This document shows positions 1 through 8,390 of a DNA stretch of 64,000 nucleotides, piece after piece. Source of the stretch: Streptococcus minor DSM 17118. GTDB taxonomy: Bacteria; Bacillota; Bacilli; Lactobacillales; Streptococcaceae. The DNA lies in assembly GCF_000377005.1 (NCBI RefSeq), contig NZ_AQYB01000033.1, forward strand, positions 558,001 to 622,000. Reading direction: 5' to 3'. The notes under the pieces were generated by a model. It was not told the DNA's origin. It did not search any database and saw only the letters and a list, made by a program, of their open reading frames with translations. The stretch's first letter is position 1. Each line of letters starts with the position of its first letter. Made by a program: the position numbers and the translations under genes.

Positions 1-35
1 GGCAATTTAAAGCCTTTTTTTGTTTTTTGGTCCAT
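1..35 (-). CDS. arcD: Start of arcD, YfcC-family arginine/ornithine antiporter (partial)
   Basis: Only the first 11 codons are inside the window, reading MDQKTKKGFKL on the minus strand, then the gene leaves the left edge. A strong AGGAGG lies 8 bases upstream of the ATG. A short basic start followed by a GFK(L/M)P-type sequence is usual for YfcC-family membrane carriers, which serve as the arginine/ornithine exchanger of the streptococcal deiminase operon. Position directly after arcC supports this. The identification rests on context plus a few residues, so it is an inference. Confidence 0.6.
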   Translation of the reverse strand, partial: MDQKTKKGFKL

Positions 36-125
36 AATAAAACCTCCTAAATGTATTGTTGTTTCTATTTCCTACCACAGAAACAAACTTTTCTCCGAAA
101 ATAAATAATAGTGAAGCGAAAGCTC

Positions 126-1073
126 TTACTCTTTTACAATAATTGTTCCGCTATTGGATTCAATCAAGGCACCCAAATTTTCAAGCGATGTAATAACTGC
201 CTGTGAGTCTGACTTGTGGTTGACAAAGGCCATCGCAGCCTCAACTTTTGGTAACATAGAGCCTGGAGCAAATTGATTCTGCTGAATATAGTCTTTCAAT
301 TCAGACACTGTGACGGTTTCCAACTTCTGTTGATTTGGCTTATTATAATTGATGTAAACATAGTCTACACCTGTCAAGACGATAAAGAGATCAGCATCCA
401 CCAACTCAGCTAGAGTTTGAGAAGCGAAATCTTTGTCGATCACAGCTTCCACACCTGTCAAGGTACCATCTGCTTCTTGGAAAACAGGGATACCACCGCC
501 TCCAGCCGCTACTACGATAGTACCGGAATGAAGAAGATTGCGGATAGTACCTATTTCCTTGATACCAATTGGTTTTGGAGAAGCAACTACCTTACGCCAG
601 CCACGGCCAGCATCTTCTTTAAAGGTCGCTCCTGTTTTTTCACTTTCAATCTTAGCTTCTTCTTCTGTATAAAATGGACCGATTGGCTTGCTGAGGTTTT
701 CAAAGGCTGCATCGTCCTTATCCACGATAACTTGAGTTACGAGAGAAGCGACTTCCTTATCAATTCCCTCTTTTACCAATTCATTTTCGAGAGCATTTTT
801 CAACCAGAAGCCGATAGAGCCTTCTGTCATAGCTACGAGTGAGTCCAATGGAAAGGCTGGATTTTTTTCAGAATCCGCAGCCAAATTTTGCAAGAGCAAG
901 TTACCAACCTGTGGACCATTACCATGGGTGATAATCAAATCATCTCCATTTTTAATCAGTTTGACCAGATGCTTGGCTGTTTCTACCAAGGCTGCCTTTT
1001 GGGCTTTTGCGGATGGATCCGAGGAGAGGATGGCATTGCCACCCAAAGCTACTACAATTTTACGATTGGACAT
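126..1073 (-). CDS. arcC: Carbamate kinase ArcC
   Basis: Transfers phosphate from carbamoyl phosphate to ADP, giving ATP, CO2 and ammonia, the energy-yielding last step of the cytoplasmic arginine deiminase pathway. The 315-aa protein has the amino-acid-kinase fold: [10 protein letters not shown] near the N-terminus, [12 protein letters not shown] around residues 50-60 and a glycine-rich AAGGGGIPV segment near residue 190. Length is normal for the family. It is the third gene of flpS-arcA-arcB-arcC-arcD, separated from arcB by about 145 bases that hold a terminator-like hairpin, so its expression may be lower than that of arcAB. An AGGTAGGAAG-like Shine-Dalgarno precedes the ATG. Confidence 0.97.
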   Translation of the reverse strand: MSNRKIVVALGGNAILSSDPSAKAQKAALVETAKHLVKLIKNGDDLIITHGNGPQVGNLLLQNLAADSEKNPAFPLDSLVAMTEGSIGFWLKNALENELVKEGIDKEVASLVTQVIVDKDDAAFENLSKPIGPFYTEEEAKIESEKTGATFKEDAGRGWRKVVASPKPIGIKEIGTIRNLLHSGTIVVAAGGGGIPVFQEADGTLTGVEAVIDKDFASQTLAELVDADLFIVLTGVDYVYINYNKPNQQKLETVTVSELKDYIQQNQFAPGSMLPKVEAAMAFVNHKSDSQAVITSLENLGALIESNSGTIIVKE

Positions 1074-1121
1074 ACTTCCTACCTTCTTTTTCTATCTTTT
1101 TTTCTCATTCTATCTTTACTC

Positions 1122-1161
1122 AAAAAATGGAGGGCCGGCCAAGTGTTTTGGCTCAGCCCTC
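1122..1161 (-). terminator. Terminator-like hairpin between arcB and arcC
   Basis: On the minus strand GAGGGC (1156-1161) pairs with GCCCTC (1130-1135), with an inner GCCAA/TTGGC stem, and the structure is followed by a run of six T (1122-1127). It sits inside the operon, so it should act as a partial terminator or a 3'-end stabiliser of arcAB mRNA. Confidence 0.6.
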
Positions 1162-1219
1162 ACAAACTTATAAAAGGAGCGAATATCGAACTCAAAGAAA
1201 TAGTATCTTTTCAAAGAGT

Positions 1220-2233
1220 TTAAACTTTTGGAATAAAGAGATTGCCTAATGTCGCTGCCATGACAGCTTTGATGGTGTGCATGCGGTTTTCAGCTTGGTC
1301 AAAGTGACGAGCATACTTACTGCGGAATACTTCGTCTGTTACTTCCATTTCTTCAACACCAAATTTTTCTGCAACATCTTTACCATAAACTGTATTGGTA
1401 TCATGGAAGGCAGGCAAGCAGTGAAGGAAAATCAAGTTGTCATTTCCAGCTTTCTTAACCAAATCCATATTGACTTGGAATGGTGTCAGCATTTTCACAC
1501 GTTCTTCAAATTTATCTTCTTCTCCCATCGATACCCAAACGTCTGTGTAAAGTACATCTGCGCCTTTCACAGCTTCATCAGCATTGTCAGTGATGAGGAC
1601 ATGAGCACCTGATTCTTTAGCATAGCCTTCAGCCAAAGCTACAATATCATCTGCTGGGAAGAGTTCTTTTGGTGAGAAGATATGAACATTGACACCCAAG
1701 ATTGCACCTGTAACTAAGAGTGAGTTGGCTACGTTATTGCGACCATCACCACAGTAGACAAGAGTTAATCCTTCTAACTTACCAAAGTTTTCCTTGACAG
1801 TCAGATAGTCTGCTAGCATTTGAGTTGGATGCCATTCATCAGTCAAGCCATTCCACACAGGTACACCTGAATGTTCTGCCAATTCTTCTACCATGCGTTG
1901 GCTAAAACCACGAAACTCAATTCCATCAAACATGCGACCCAACACTTTTGCAGTATCTTCGGTAGATTCTTTCTTACCAAGCTGAATATCGTTAGCTCCA
2001 AGGTATTCTGGATGAGCTCCCAAATCAATCGCAGCAGTTGTGAAAGCAGCCCGTGTTCTGGTTGATGTTTTTTCAAAAAGAAGAGCGATATTTTTGCCTT
2101 CTAAGTAGTGGTGAGGAACACCACGTTTTTTCAAATCTTTCAAATGAGCTGAAAAATCAATCAGGTATTCTAATTCAGCTCGGCTAAAATCTTTTTCTGC
2201 AAGAAAACTACGTCCCTGAAATACTTGTGTCAT
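1220..2233 (-). CDS. arcB: Ornithine carbamoyltransferase ArcB (catabolic)
   Basis: Phosphorolyses citrulline to ornithine and carbamoyl phosphate in the arginine deiminase pathway. The 337-aa protein shows the carbamoyl-phosphate-binding STRTR motif (residues 57-61) and the HCLPAFHD motif near residue 270 that carries the catalytic cysteine. The reading frame is open upstream to 2332, overlapping arcA, but the start at 2233 ([10 protein letters not shown]) is preceded by AGAGGAG at good spacing and matches the family N-terminus. It lies 22 bases after arcA and is surely cotranscribed with it. Confidence 0.97.
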   Translation of the reverse strand: MTQVFQGRSFLAEKDFSRAELEYLIDFSAHLKDLKKRGVPHHYLEGKNIALLFEKTSTRTRAAFTTAAIDLGAHPEYLGANDIQLGKKESTEDTAKVLGRMFDGIEFRGFSQRMVEELAEHSGVPVWNGLTDEWHPTQMLADYLTVKENFGKLEGLTLVYCGDGRNNVANSLLVTGAILGVNVHIFSPKELFPADDIVALAEGYAKESGAHVLITDNADEAVKGADVLYTDVWVSMGEEDKFEERVKMLTPFQVNMDLVKKAGNDNLIFLHCLPAFHDTNTVYGKDVAEKFGVEEMEVTDEVFRSKYARHFDQAENRMHTIKAVMAATLGNLFIPKV

Positions 2234-2255
2234 TATTTTCTCCTCTTTCTTTTTC

Positions 2256-3485
2256 TTAAATTTCTTCACGCTCAAACGGCATGGACATGCAACGTGGTCC
2301 ACCACGGCCACGAACCAATTCACTACCATCAATCTTAATCAAACGCAATCCTTTGGATTCCAAAATAGCGTTCGTGATGGTATTTCGTTTGTAAACAACT
2401 ACCACACCAGGTGAGATAGTCAAGGTGTTGGAACCGTCATTCCACTGCTCCCGACCAGAAGCAACAATATTGTCACCACCGCATCGGATAAGCTCAACTT
2501 TTTCCAAACCGAGGTTAGCTGCCAATAGCTCTGCTAAATCACCAAGTTCTTCCACAATGCGCAATTCTTGATTTTCATAGGTCACTGAGAAGACACGCAG
2601 ACCACTTTCAATTTCTGGATGAATAGTGAATTTGTCATAATCCACCATGGTAAAGACAGTGTCTAGGTGCATGAATTTACGATTGTTTGCAAATTCGAAA
2701 GCCAAAACTTTTTTGAAACCGATATTTTTTTCGAAAATATTGACCAAAAGCTTTTCAATAGACGCTGCATCTGTCCGTTGAGAAATTCCTACAGCCAACA
2801 CATCTTTTGACAAAATCAGCTCATCACCACCTTCAATGCGAGTGGTTTCATCACGATCATAGACCAAAGGAACTTTGCCAGCATAGTCTGGATGGTATTT
2901 AAAGATATATTTGCCATAGATTGTTTCGCGGTTACGGGTTTCTGCATACATCCGGTTGAGGGAAACTGCATTTCCGACGGTAGCAAATGGATCTCGTGTA
3001 AAGTAGAGATTCGGCATTGGATCAATGGCGAATGGATAACTGGATTCCACCAAGTCTGTCAAACCTTTTTCCTGCTCTGAAATTGCTGGAATTTCACTCT
3101 TTTGTACACCAGCCATTGTTTTCTCAATCATTTCTTGATTGTCTTCGATTTCTAACAAGAGCTTACGAATAGCTTTCTTGGTTGCACGACCACGAATATT
3201 TGCTTCTGATAGATATTCATCAACGAAAGCTTCTCGAATTTCAGGAGTGGTGAGGGATTCAGCTGCTAGTTTCTCTAAGTACAGTACTTCAACTCCTTCA
3301 TCACGTAAAGCCTGAGCAAAAGCATCATGCTCTCTTTGTGCTTCTTCCAAAAATGGAATGTCATCAAACAAGAGACGTTCAAGATAGTCAGGCATCAAGT
3401 TTTCAATTTCTTTGCCCGGACGATGCAGCATAACTTTTTTTAGTTTGCCGATTTCTGAAAAGACTTGAATTGGATGTTGTGACAT
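2256..3485 (-). CDS. arcA: Arginine deiminase ArcA
   Basis: Hydrolyses arginine to citrulline and ammonia, which supports acid tolerance and ATP production. The 409-aa protein has the guanidino-group-modifying fold: [10 protein letters not shown] in the middle, and the catalytic cysteine near the C-terminus in [18 protein letters not shown] lies directly before the ATG. The ATG at 3485 is preferred because GGAGG is 7 bases upstream of it but only 4 from the GTG. First structural gene of the operon, expressed from the AT-rich region between it and flpS. Confidence 0.98.
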   Translation of the reverse strand: MSQHPIQVFSEIGKLKKVMLHRPGKEIENLMPDYLERLLFDDIPFLEEAQREHDAFAQALRDEGVEVLYLEKLAAESLTTPEIREAFVDEYLSEANIRGRATKKAIRKLLLEIEDNQEMIEKTMAGVQKSEIPAISEQEKGLTDLVESSYPFAIDPMPNLYFTRDPFATVGNAVSLNRMYAETRNRETIYGKYIFKYHPDYAGKVPLVYDRDETTRIEGGDELILSKDVLAVGISQRTDAASIEKLLVNIFEKNIGFKKVLAFEFANNRKFMHLDTVFTMVDYDKFTIHPEIESGLRVFSVTYENQELRIVEELGDLAELLAANLGLEKVELIRCGGDNIVASGREQWNDGSNTLTISPGVVVVYKRNTITNAILESKGLRLIKIDGSELVRGRGGPRCMSMPFEREEI

Positions 3486-3488
3486 CAC

Positions 3489-3732
3489 AATACCTCCTTA
3501 ATTTTTCTTTGGAGTAGGAAACCTACCTCTTATTCTTGAACTTAGTATATCATTCTATGAAATCCCTTTCATGAAAAAATCGACATCTGTTATGCCAAAA
3601 ATTTCACATTTTACACCCGAGAAATAAATATTTATTGATATTTAAGCGCTTTCTATAAATATTTTGTAGGTTATAGCCATTTTACGAATAAATATTTTTT
3701 TATTATTTTAGTAAAAAAATTTTAAAAGACCC
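3489..3732 (-). promoter_or_regulatory. arcA control region with cre-like and palindromic AT-rich sites
   Basis: A -10 TATACT lies at 3543-3548 (minus strand) without a good -35, which suits activator-dependent expression. AGAAAGCGCTTAAA (3641-3654) matches 8 of 10 fixed positions of the CcpA cre consensus. GAAATAAATATTTATTGA (3621-3638) is near-palindromic and resembles an ArgR box only loosely. TGTGAAATTTTTGGCA (minus strand, about 64 bases upstream of the predicted start of transcription) has one Crp-type half site that FlpS might use. The binding assignments are inference. Confidence 0.45.
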
Positions 3733-3746
3733 TCAGTGGGCCTCTG
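3711..3746 (-). terminator. Weak terminator after flpS
   Basis: AGGCCC/GGGTCT stem (with a G-U pair) overlapping the flpS stop codon on the minus strand, followed by TTTTAAAATTTTTTT. Partial readthrough into arcA is possible. Confidence 0.4.
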
Positions 3747-4428
3747 TTAGATTTTCTAAGAAAAAGTCGATATCCAAAAAGGTCAATTTTTTATGAGAAT
3801 AGTTAATCCGCTTATCCTGTCTTAACTTTTTAAGGACATGACTTGTTGTCTCTCTGGTTGTTGCTGCCAGACGAGAAATCTCCTGAATATGAATACAAAA
3901 AGGAATAGCCGTCAGTTGATCTTGTTGGCACAAATCCCAGTAAAGGAGAGCCAAGACTTGGACTACTCGCTCACTGGCAGAAGAAATCATCGCATTGCGC
4001 AGTCGAAGCTCCTGAAATTTTAAAATTCGTGTCAATTTTTGATTCAGAAAAAGCATCTGGTTACTATTTTTTTTAGAGAGCGATTCGTACAGATCCATAG
4101 GAACCATGATATAGGAAAGATCTGTCACTGCTATAGCCGAATAATGATAGAGAGGATCGACAAACATCCCCCCAAAAGGAAAGGCCGTTCCTTCTCGAAT
4201 ATAATCTAAATAGGAATAGGTATCTGTTTGGTCAAATTGCTCAATCCTAGCATACCCCTTTTGCAGAACAAAGAGATATTCCCTGCGATCGCCAGCAAAG
4301 AAAAAGAGCTGATCCTTGGGAATTTTCCGAAAACGAGCCGCTTGTGCCAATTGGTCGAACTGCTCAATCGTAAATTGGCAAAAGGCAGACTGGTTTCTTA
4401 GAAAATAGTACTGTTCCTTGCTAATCAT
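3733..4428 (-). CDS. flpS: Crp/Fnr-family regulator FlpS of the arginine deiminase operon
   Basis: 231-aa transcription factor with an N-terminal cyclic-nucleotide-binding-type beta-roll (about residues 15-120) and a C-terminal winged helix whose recognition segment reads EISRLAATTRETTSHVLKK. It lacks the N-terminal four-cysteine arrangement of iron-sulphur FNR and so is a Flp/ArcR-type member. Its place directly upstream of arcA, same strand, is the known position of flpS, which in S. suis is required for expression of the operon. ATG 4428 is chosen over the preceding GTG because of the overlapping GAGGAGG spacing. Confidence 0.85.
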   Translation of the reverse strand: MISKEQYYFLRNQSAFCQFTIEQFDQLAQAARFRKIPKDQLFFFAGDRREYLFVLQKGYARIEQFDQTDTYSYLDYIREGTAFPFGGMFVDPLYHYSAIAVTDLSYIMVPMDLYESLSKKNSNQMLFLNQKLTRILKFQELRLRNAMISSASERVVQVLALLYWDLCQQDQLTAIPFCIHIQEISRLAATTRETTSHVLKKLRQDKRINYSHKKLTFLDIDFFLENLTEAH

Positions 4429-4516
4429 CACTCCTCCTCATCTCATTTCCTTTTTATATTATTATATCATACTAGTCCAAAAAGGAAAACGGTTGCTGGA
4501 ACCCACAAGACTTTCC

Positions 4517-4550
4517 ATAAAAAATGAAGAAGCCCTTCACTCCTTCATTT
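4517..4550 (-). terminator. Terminator after the lipoprotein gene
   Basis: AAATGAAG (4522-4529) pairs with CTTCATTT (4543-4550), followed on the minus strand by TTTTTTATGG. Confidence 0.7.
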
Positions 4551-4556
4551 TATTAC

Positions 4557-5243
4557 CTAATCCACCAACTGTTCATCCAAGGGATGCTCAATGACTTCAG
4601 CTAACTTAGGCTCCACTTCTGTTTTCCGATAAATCTTACCATCGCGGTCCGTAATCAAGATATCGTCAACATCAGAAGACTGATTCGCATCCAATGTCAG
4701 ATAAAGCAACTCCTTAAAACCTGATGCAGTCAATTCATAAACAGCATTGACCATTTTACCATCATAACTAGCCTGATCCAGACGAAGGCGATTATTTTTA
4801 TAGAGCGCAAGGAAGGAATCGCTGTCCTTTTTTAAAATATCCTTGGTCAAGTCAACAACCTTTCCATCAACTAGACCATAAATAGCCACATAAACAGTCA
4901 GATCACCGTCTCCTGTTGGGCTTGTTGTTCCAATCAACAGCTCATCTTGCTTGTCCTGGTTCAAATCAAGCACTTTGGAGGTCATCTGGACATTCCCCTC
5001 TCCACTATAGCGCTGAGCCATATCCAGACTAACTGGGTTGACCAGTGGAAAATCAGATTCCTTAACATCCGTCACCTGAATAGCTTTTTCATACTGCGAA
5101 ACAATGTCTTGATAGGCTTTGTCCAAAGACTTGCTTTCCTGACTCTGTTCCGTAGTGGAGGACGATGACTGACTTGTCTTTGCTGGGCTACTGCAAGCCG
5201 TTAACAAGAGTAGACTAGCAATCAGATAGAGAAACATTTTCAT
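4557..5243 (-). CDS. Putative lipoprotein of unknown function
   Basis: 228-aa exported protein. The N-terminus is a lipoprotein signal with lipobox LTAC, the lipidated cysteine being residue 17, followed by a serine/threonine/glutamine-rich linker. The mature part contains segments such as LDLNQDKQDELLIGTT and DDILITDRDGKIY that resemble FG-GAP/VCBS-like acidic loops, but I do not recognise the family. The frame is open to 5312; the start at 5243 has GGAGG 7 bases upstream. A cre-like element precedes it at 5269-5282. It has its own terminator, so it is monocistronic. Confidence 0.85.
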   Translation of the reverse strand: MKMFLYLIASLLLLTACSSPAKTSQSSSSTTEQSQESKSLDKAYQDIVSQYEKAIQVTDVKESDFPLVNPVSLDMAQRYSGEGNVQMTSKVLDLNQDKQDELLIGTTSPTGDGDLTVYVAIYGLVDGKVVDLTKDILKKDSDSFLALYKNNRLRLDQASYDGKMVNAVYELTASGFKELLYLTLDANQSSDVDDILITDRDGKIYRKTEVEPKLAEVIEHPLDEQLVD

Positions 5244-5268
5244 AGGCAACCTCCTTTTTCTAAAACAA

Positions 5269-5282
5269 TGTAAGCGCTTTTC
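5269..5282 (-). promoter_or_regulatory. cre-like element before the lipoprotein gene
   Basis: On the plus strand this reads TGTAAGCGCTTTTC, matching 8 of 10 fixed positions of TGNAANCGNNNNCA; the last two bases differ. About 25 bases upstream of the start codon. Confidence 0.35.
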
Positions 5283-5333
5283 TATATTGTAAATCAATGC
5301 TCCATAAATCACAAGGAAAAACTGTTTTAGACT

Positions 5334-5360
5334 AAAAAAATTCCCAGCAAGAACTGGGAA
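5334..5360 (-). terminator. Terminator after the serine hydrolase gene
   Basis: Perfect 7-bp stem TTCCCAG/CTGGGAA (5341-5360) followed on the minus strand by seven T. Confidence 0.85.
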
Positions 5361-5384
5361 ATGGATATTCGATATTTGCCATAG

Positions 5385-6488
5385 CTAGGCCAAGCCATTT
5401 TCATTGACTCGATGCCACTGATTAATGACATAGGTCAAGCCTGTTAGCTGCATATAACCATAACCATTGACCTCATTACTATACTCGGTTGAACCGCCCA
5501 GATAGCGGGTATAAAGAGCAATCAGATAGGGACTCTCCTCAAAGACCATAGCATCTACATTGAGAGCCTCACCGACATAGCCAGGTTTTTGCACTACACG
5601 CAGATGAGTCAGATAAGTCTCATAGTATTTCCCAGGAAACGACATGTCCATATAGTAGATGATGTCCGCATACTTTTCTTGATTGCGATAGAGATGTTCT
5701 AATACCTGGATGTAAAAATCTGTTGTGGTTTTATTGTCCTCGCTCCGAATAGTCGGAATTTCTCCCTTGGATTGACCATACTTGTCCATCATAGCAAAAG
5801 CTGCGTCTAGACCACCCAGACGCTCTGCTAAGGCATAAGCAGGTGTATTTTCTGAATAAACTAGAGAATATTCCTGCATATCAGGTATGGTCATCGCTCC
5901 ACCAAATTGATTGACATAGGCATCATGTTCAAACTTATATTCATAATCTGTTTTAGTAATATCAAATCGTTCTGTCAAGGTAAATTGTCCTTCAACGACC
6001 GCATCCACTACCAGCATGTTGAGAGGCAACTTGTAGGTAGAACCAGCTGTCATCGGCTGGGTTTCATTTATAGAAAATGTGTGACCGGTAGCTGGATTTT
6101 TATAAGAAAAAGCTACTTGTGATGGGTCGATGCCAGCATCTGCTAGATAGGCTTCCACAACCTGCACTAGACTCATATGAGCATAGTCATAGGCTAAACC
6201 CATGGCTTCCATCGAAGGCCGATCGGCCTCCATTACAGCTTGTTTTGCCTCTTCCGACTTAAGGAGTTCTTTGGGAAGAGAAGGTGAGATTTCTGCCTTT
6301 TCTGGGCTAATATCGGACATCTTCTTGGCTACAGTAGACGACTTGGAAGGCTTGTCTTCCACATTTTGACTGCCATATAAGGACCTAGCTACAAAATAGA
6401 CTAAAAAAGGAACTGCCAGCAGGGCAATCATTCCTAGACTATAAAGATACTGTTTATTTCTTTCTTTTTTCTTTTTTAATCTCCGCAT
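5385..6488 (-). CDS. Membrane-anchored serine hydrolase, class A beta-lactamase fold
   Basis: 367-aa protein with a lysine/arginine-rich cytoplasmic start, one membrane segment (about residues 15-34) and an extracellular domain. Penicillin-recognising-enzyme motifs are visible: S150-x-x-K153 in AGSTYKLP, S212-E-N214 in YSENTPAYAL, and K301-P-G303 in place of KTG. Substrate is unknown; a cell-wall hydrolase or transferase role is more likely than beta-lactamase activity because the third motif is atypical. The gene has an A/T-rich -10 (TAGAAT) ending six bases before the ATG and no Shine-Dalgarno, suggesting a leaderless mRNA. Confidence 0.85.
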   Translation of the reverse strand: MRRLKKKKERNKQYLYSLGMIALLAVPFLVYFVARSLYGSQNVEDKPSKSSTVAKKMSDISPEKAEISPSLPKELLKSEEAKQAVMEADRPSMEAMGLAYDYAHMSLVQVVEAYLADAGIDPSQVAFSYKNPATGHTFSINETQPMTAGSTYKLPLNMLVVDAVVEGQFTLTERFDITKTDYEYKFEHDAYVNQFGGAMTIPDMQEYSLVYSENTPAYALAERLGGLDAAFAMMDKYGQSKGEIPTIRSEDNKTTTDFYIQVLEHLYRNQEKYADIIYYMDMSFPGKYYETYLTHLRVVQKPGYVGEALNVDAMVFEESPYLIALYTRYLGGSTEYSNEVNGYGYMQLTGLTYVINQWHRVNENGLA

Positions 6489-6494
6489 AGTTCT

Positions 6495-6500
6495 ATTCTA
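6495..6500 (-). promoter_or_regulatory. -10 element of a probable leaderless promoter (serine hydrolase)
   Basis: TAGAAT on the minus strand, then AGAACT, then the ATG. With the usual 6-7 base distance, transcription would start at the ATG. No TGn extension here, so this is among the weaker members of the set. Confidence 0.4.
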
Positions 6501-6584
6501 TCTTATTTGTGGAAGAATTCAATGAAAATCCAAATATATTTTATTGTTGTTCGGCATTTCTGAATGATAGCCCCTTTTCTACAC

Positions 6585-6612
6585 AGAAAAAGGCCTGACA
6601 AATCAGACCTTT
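6585..6612 (-). terminator. Terminator after sodA
   Basis: AAAGGTCTGA pairs with TCAGGCCTTT (one G-U pair) on the minus strand, followed by a T-rich run. Confidence 0.75.
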
Positions 6613-6618
6613 CTATTT

Positions 6619-7224
6619 TTATTTTGCTGCTGCATAAAGCTCGTTTACCTTATTCCAGTTAATGATTTCAAAGAAGGCTTTGATGTAGTTTGGACGAACG
6701 TTGCGGTAGTTGAGATAGTAAGCGTGTTCCCATACATCTAAGGCTAAAATTGGTTTCAAACCTTGCATAAGTGGTGAATCTTGGTTAGCTGTTGAGATGA
6801 CTTCCAATTGACCTTCCTTGTTGACAACCAGCCAAGCCCATCCTGAGCCAAAACGAGTCGTTGCTGCTGCTGTAAAGGCATCCTTAAAGGCTTCAAACGA
6901 ACCAAATGTTGCATCGATGTCCGCTGCCAACTCAGGAGAAATTTCAGATTGTTCAGTTGAAAGCAATTCCCAGAAAAGGGCATGATTAAGGTGACCGCCA
7001 CCATTGTTAATCAAGGCTTGACGAATATCAGTTGGAATTTTTTCCACATCAGCCAAGAGGCTTTCCAAGTCCTCACCAATTTCAGGGTGTTTTTCCAATG
7101 CTGCATTGGCATTTGCAACATAGGCTGCATGGTGCTTGTCATGGTGAAGTGTCATAGTCTCCGCATCAATATGTGGCTCAAGTGCATCATAAGCATATGG
7201 AAGTTCTGGTAAAATAATTGCCAT
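6619..7224 (-). CDS. sodA: Superoxide dismutase (Mn/Fe type)
   Basis: Converts superoxide to hydrogen peroxide and oxygen in the cytoplasm. The 201-aa length is typical. Metal ligands are visible: His in LHHDKHH near residue 27, His in [12 protein letters not shown] near 80, and the C-terminal DVWEHAYYL carrying Asp and His. GGGHLNH together with the general sequence fits the streptococcal manganese enzyme. An AGAGGGACT Shine-Dalgarno precedes the ATG and a terminator follows; it is monocistronic. Confidence 0.97.
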   Translation of the reverse strand: MAIILPELPYAYDALEPHIDAETMTLHHDKHHAAYVANANAALEKHPEIGEDLESLLADVEKIPTDIRQALINNGGGHLNHALFWELLSTEQSEISPELAADIDATFGSFEAFKDAFTAAATTRFGSGWAWLVVNKEGQLEVISTANQDSPLMQGLKPILALDVWEHAYYLNYRNVRPNYIKAFFEIINWNKVNELYAAAK

Positions 7225-7294
7225 TAGTAGTCCCTCTTTTCCTTTGTTTTCCTATATTCTATCTGAAAATAAAACCGATTTCAAGTTTTTTGTC

Positions 7295-8329
7295 TTATAG
7301 AAAACTGACCATCTTGAGCAAGGCTACATCAAAGAGATAAGCCTTGTCCATACGCCCTGTCTTGATTTGGTAATCTGTTTCAATCAGTAGTGAAACTATT
7401 TTTTTGAGATAAGAAAGAGGAAGGTTTCTCGAATCCCTTAGGGCAAACTTCACCTGATAGGGATTGACCTTTCGTCCTAGGATATCCGATAAATCAGTGA
7501 CAATCTGACTTTCCGACCGTCCTTGACTGTAGAGAACTTTGACCTGTAAAAACATTCGAAACTGAGTCAAAAGGATGGCAATAAGCTTAATCTCGTCCTC
7601 GCCCTGAAGCCTCAAGTCACGCACCAAACTATTGGCTGCATCTATCTGACCAGACAAGATTAGCTTAGAGAGGTCAAAGACATTATCTTGCAAGGACTTT
7701 GGAATAGCCACTTCAACATCCTGCATCTCGATCTGACCAGATGCTTTGTATGATTTGAGAAAGGCTAGATTCTTGGTCATCTCAGAAAAGTCAAAATTCG
7801 ATTTGAGCAAAAGTTCCTCATAGGCCGCATCTCCCATCTGCAATCCTTCTTGAGCTAAGACTTTCTTGAAATAAAGACGGATATCCGCTTCCTTGAGGGA
7901 ATTGGTCTCCAGATTGAGTGCATCACGTTTGAGAAGTTTGACCAGTCGACGCTTGCTATCTAGCTTACCTGGAACCAAGATAATCAAGCGGGTCGTCTCA
8001 CTAGGATTGGACAAATATGCTTCAAATTGCTTGAGTTCTTCATCAGTTAAATACCGTTTTTTATCTGTTGAAAGATCCGAAAAATAATCTAGAATGACAA
8101 TTTTTTCATCCGCAAAAAAGGGAAGAGATACTAGATCCAAATCGACCTGAGCATAGTCTACCTCTGACATATCAAAATAGGCAAAGTTCAAATCAGCCGA
8201 TTCAAAGCCAATTTGTTCTAACAAAACTTCTTTAGCTATCTGGTATTGACCAGTATCCTCGCCTGATAAGACTGTGACTAAACCCAATTGGTCCTTTTTT
8301 AGTTTTTGAATTTCTTCGATTGCTAACAT
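7295..8329 (-). CDS. holA: DNA polymerase III delta subunit
   Basis: Clamp-loader subunit that opens the beta clamp during replication. 344 aa, with N-terminal AAA+-like domains and a C-terminal helical collar; the YQIAKEVLLEQIGFESADLN-like start and the KVLAQEGLQMGDAAYEELL middle region fit HolA. The gene has no Shine-Dalgarno. Instead TGGTATAAT ends six bases before ATG, so the transcript should begin at the start codon. This is notable for an essential replication gene. Confidence 0.93.
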   Translation of the reverse strand: MLAIEEIQKLKKDQLGLVTVLSGEDTGQYQIAKEVLLEQIGFESADLNFAYFDMSEVDYAQVDLDLVSLPFFADEKIVILDYFSDLSTDKKRYLTDEELKQFEAYLSNPSETTRLIILVPGKLDSKRRLVKLLKRDALNLETNSLKEADIRLYFKKVLAQEGLQMGDAAYEELLLKSNFDFSEMTKNLAFLKSYKASGQIEMQDVEVAIPKSLQDNVFDLSKLILSGQIDAANSLVRDLRLQGEDEIKLIAILLTQFRMFLQVKVLYSQGRSESQIVTDLSDILGRKVNPYQVKFALRDSRNLPLSYLKKIVSLLIETDYQIKTGRMDKAYLFDVALLKMVSFL

Positions 8330-8335
8330 AGGCCT

Positions 8336-8344
8336 ATTATACCA
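8336..8344 (-). promoter_or_regulatory. Extended -10 of probable leaderless holA promoter
   Basis: TGGTATAAT on the minus strand followed by AGGCCT and ATG. The only upstream purine pair is inside the six-base gap, too close to act as a Shine-Dalgarno. Confidence 0.6.
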
Positions 8345-8353
8345 TGTTTGCGC

Positions 8354-8383
8354 AGAAAAACTGCTAGAAAATTTCTAGCAGTT
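8354..8383 (-). terminator. Terminator after the DacA-type gene
   Basis: Perfect 12-bp stem AACTGCTAGAAA/TTTCTAGCAGTT (8359-8383) followed by TTTTTC on the minus strand; lies just upstream of the holA promoter. Confidence 0.85.
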
Positions 8384-8390
8384 GAATTTC

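Noticed and set aside
3683..3690. Perfect TACGAATA (ComX-box sequence) on the plus strand
   Set aside because: No plus-strand gene follows; it lies in the AT-rich arcA control region on the wrong strand, so probably chance.
7270..7283. TAAAACCGATTTCA, 9 of 10 match to cre before sodA
   Set aside because: The second base G, needed in most sites, is A, and it lies in an AT-rich gap. Not enough to call.
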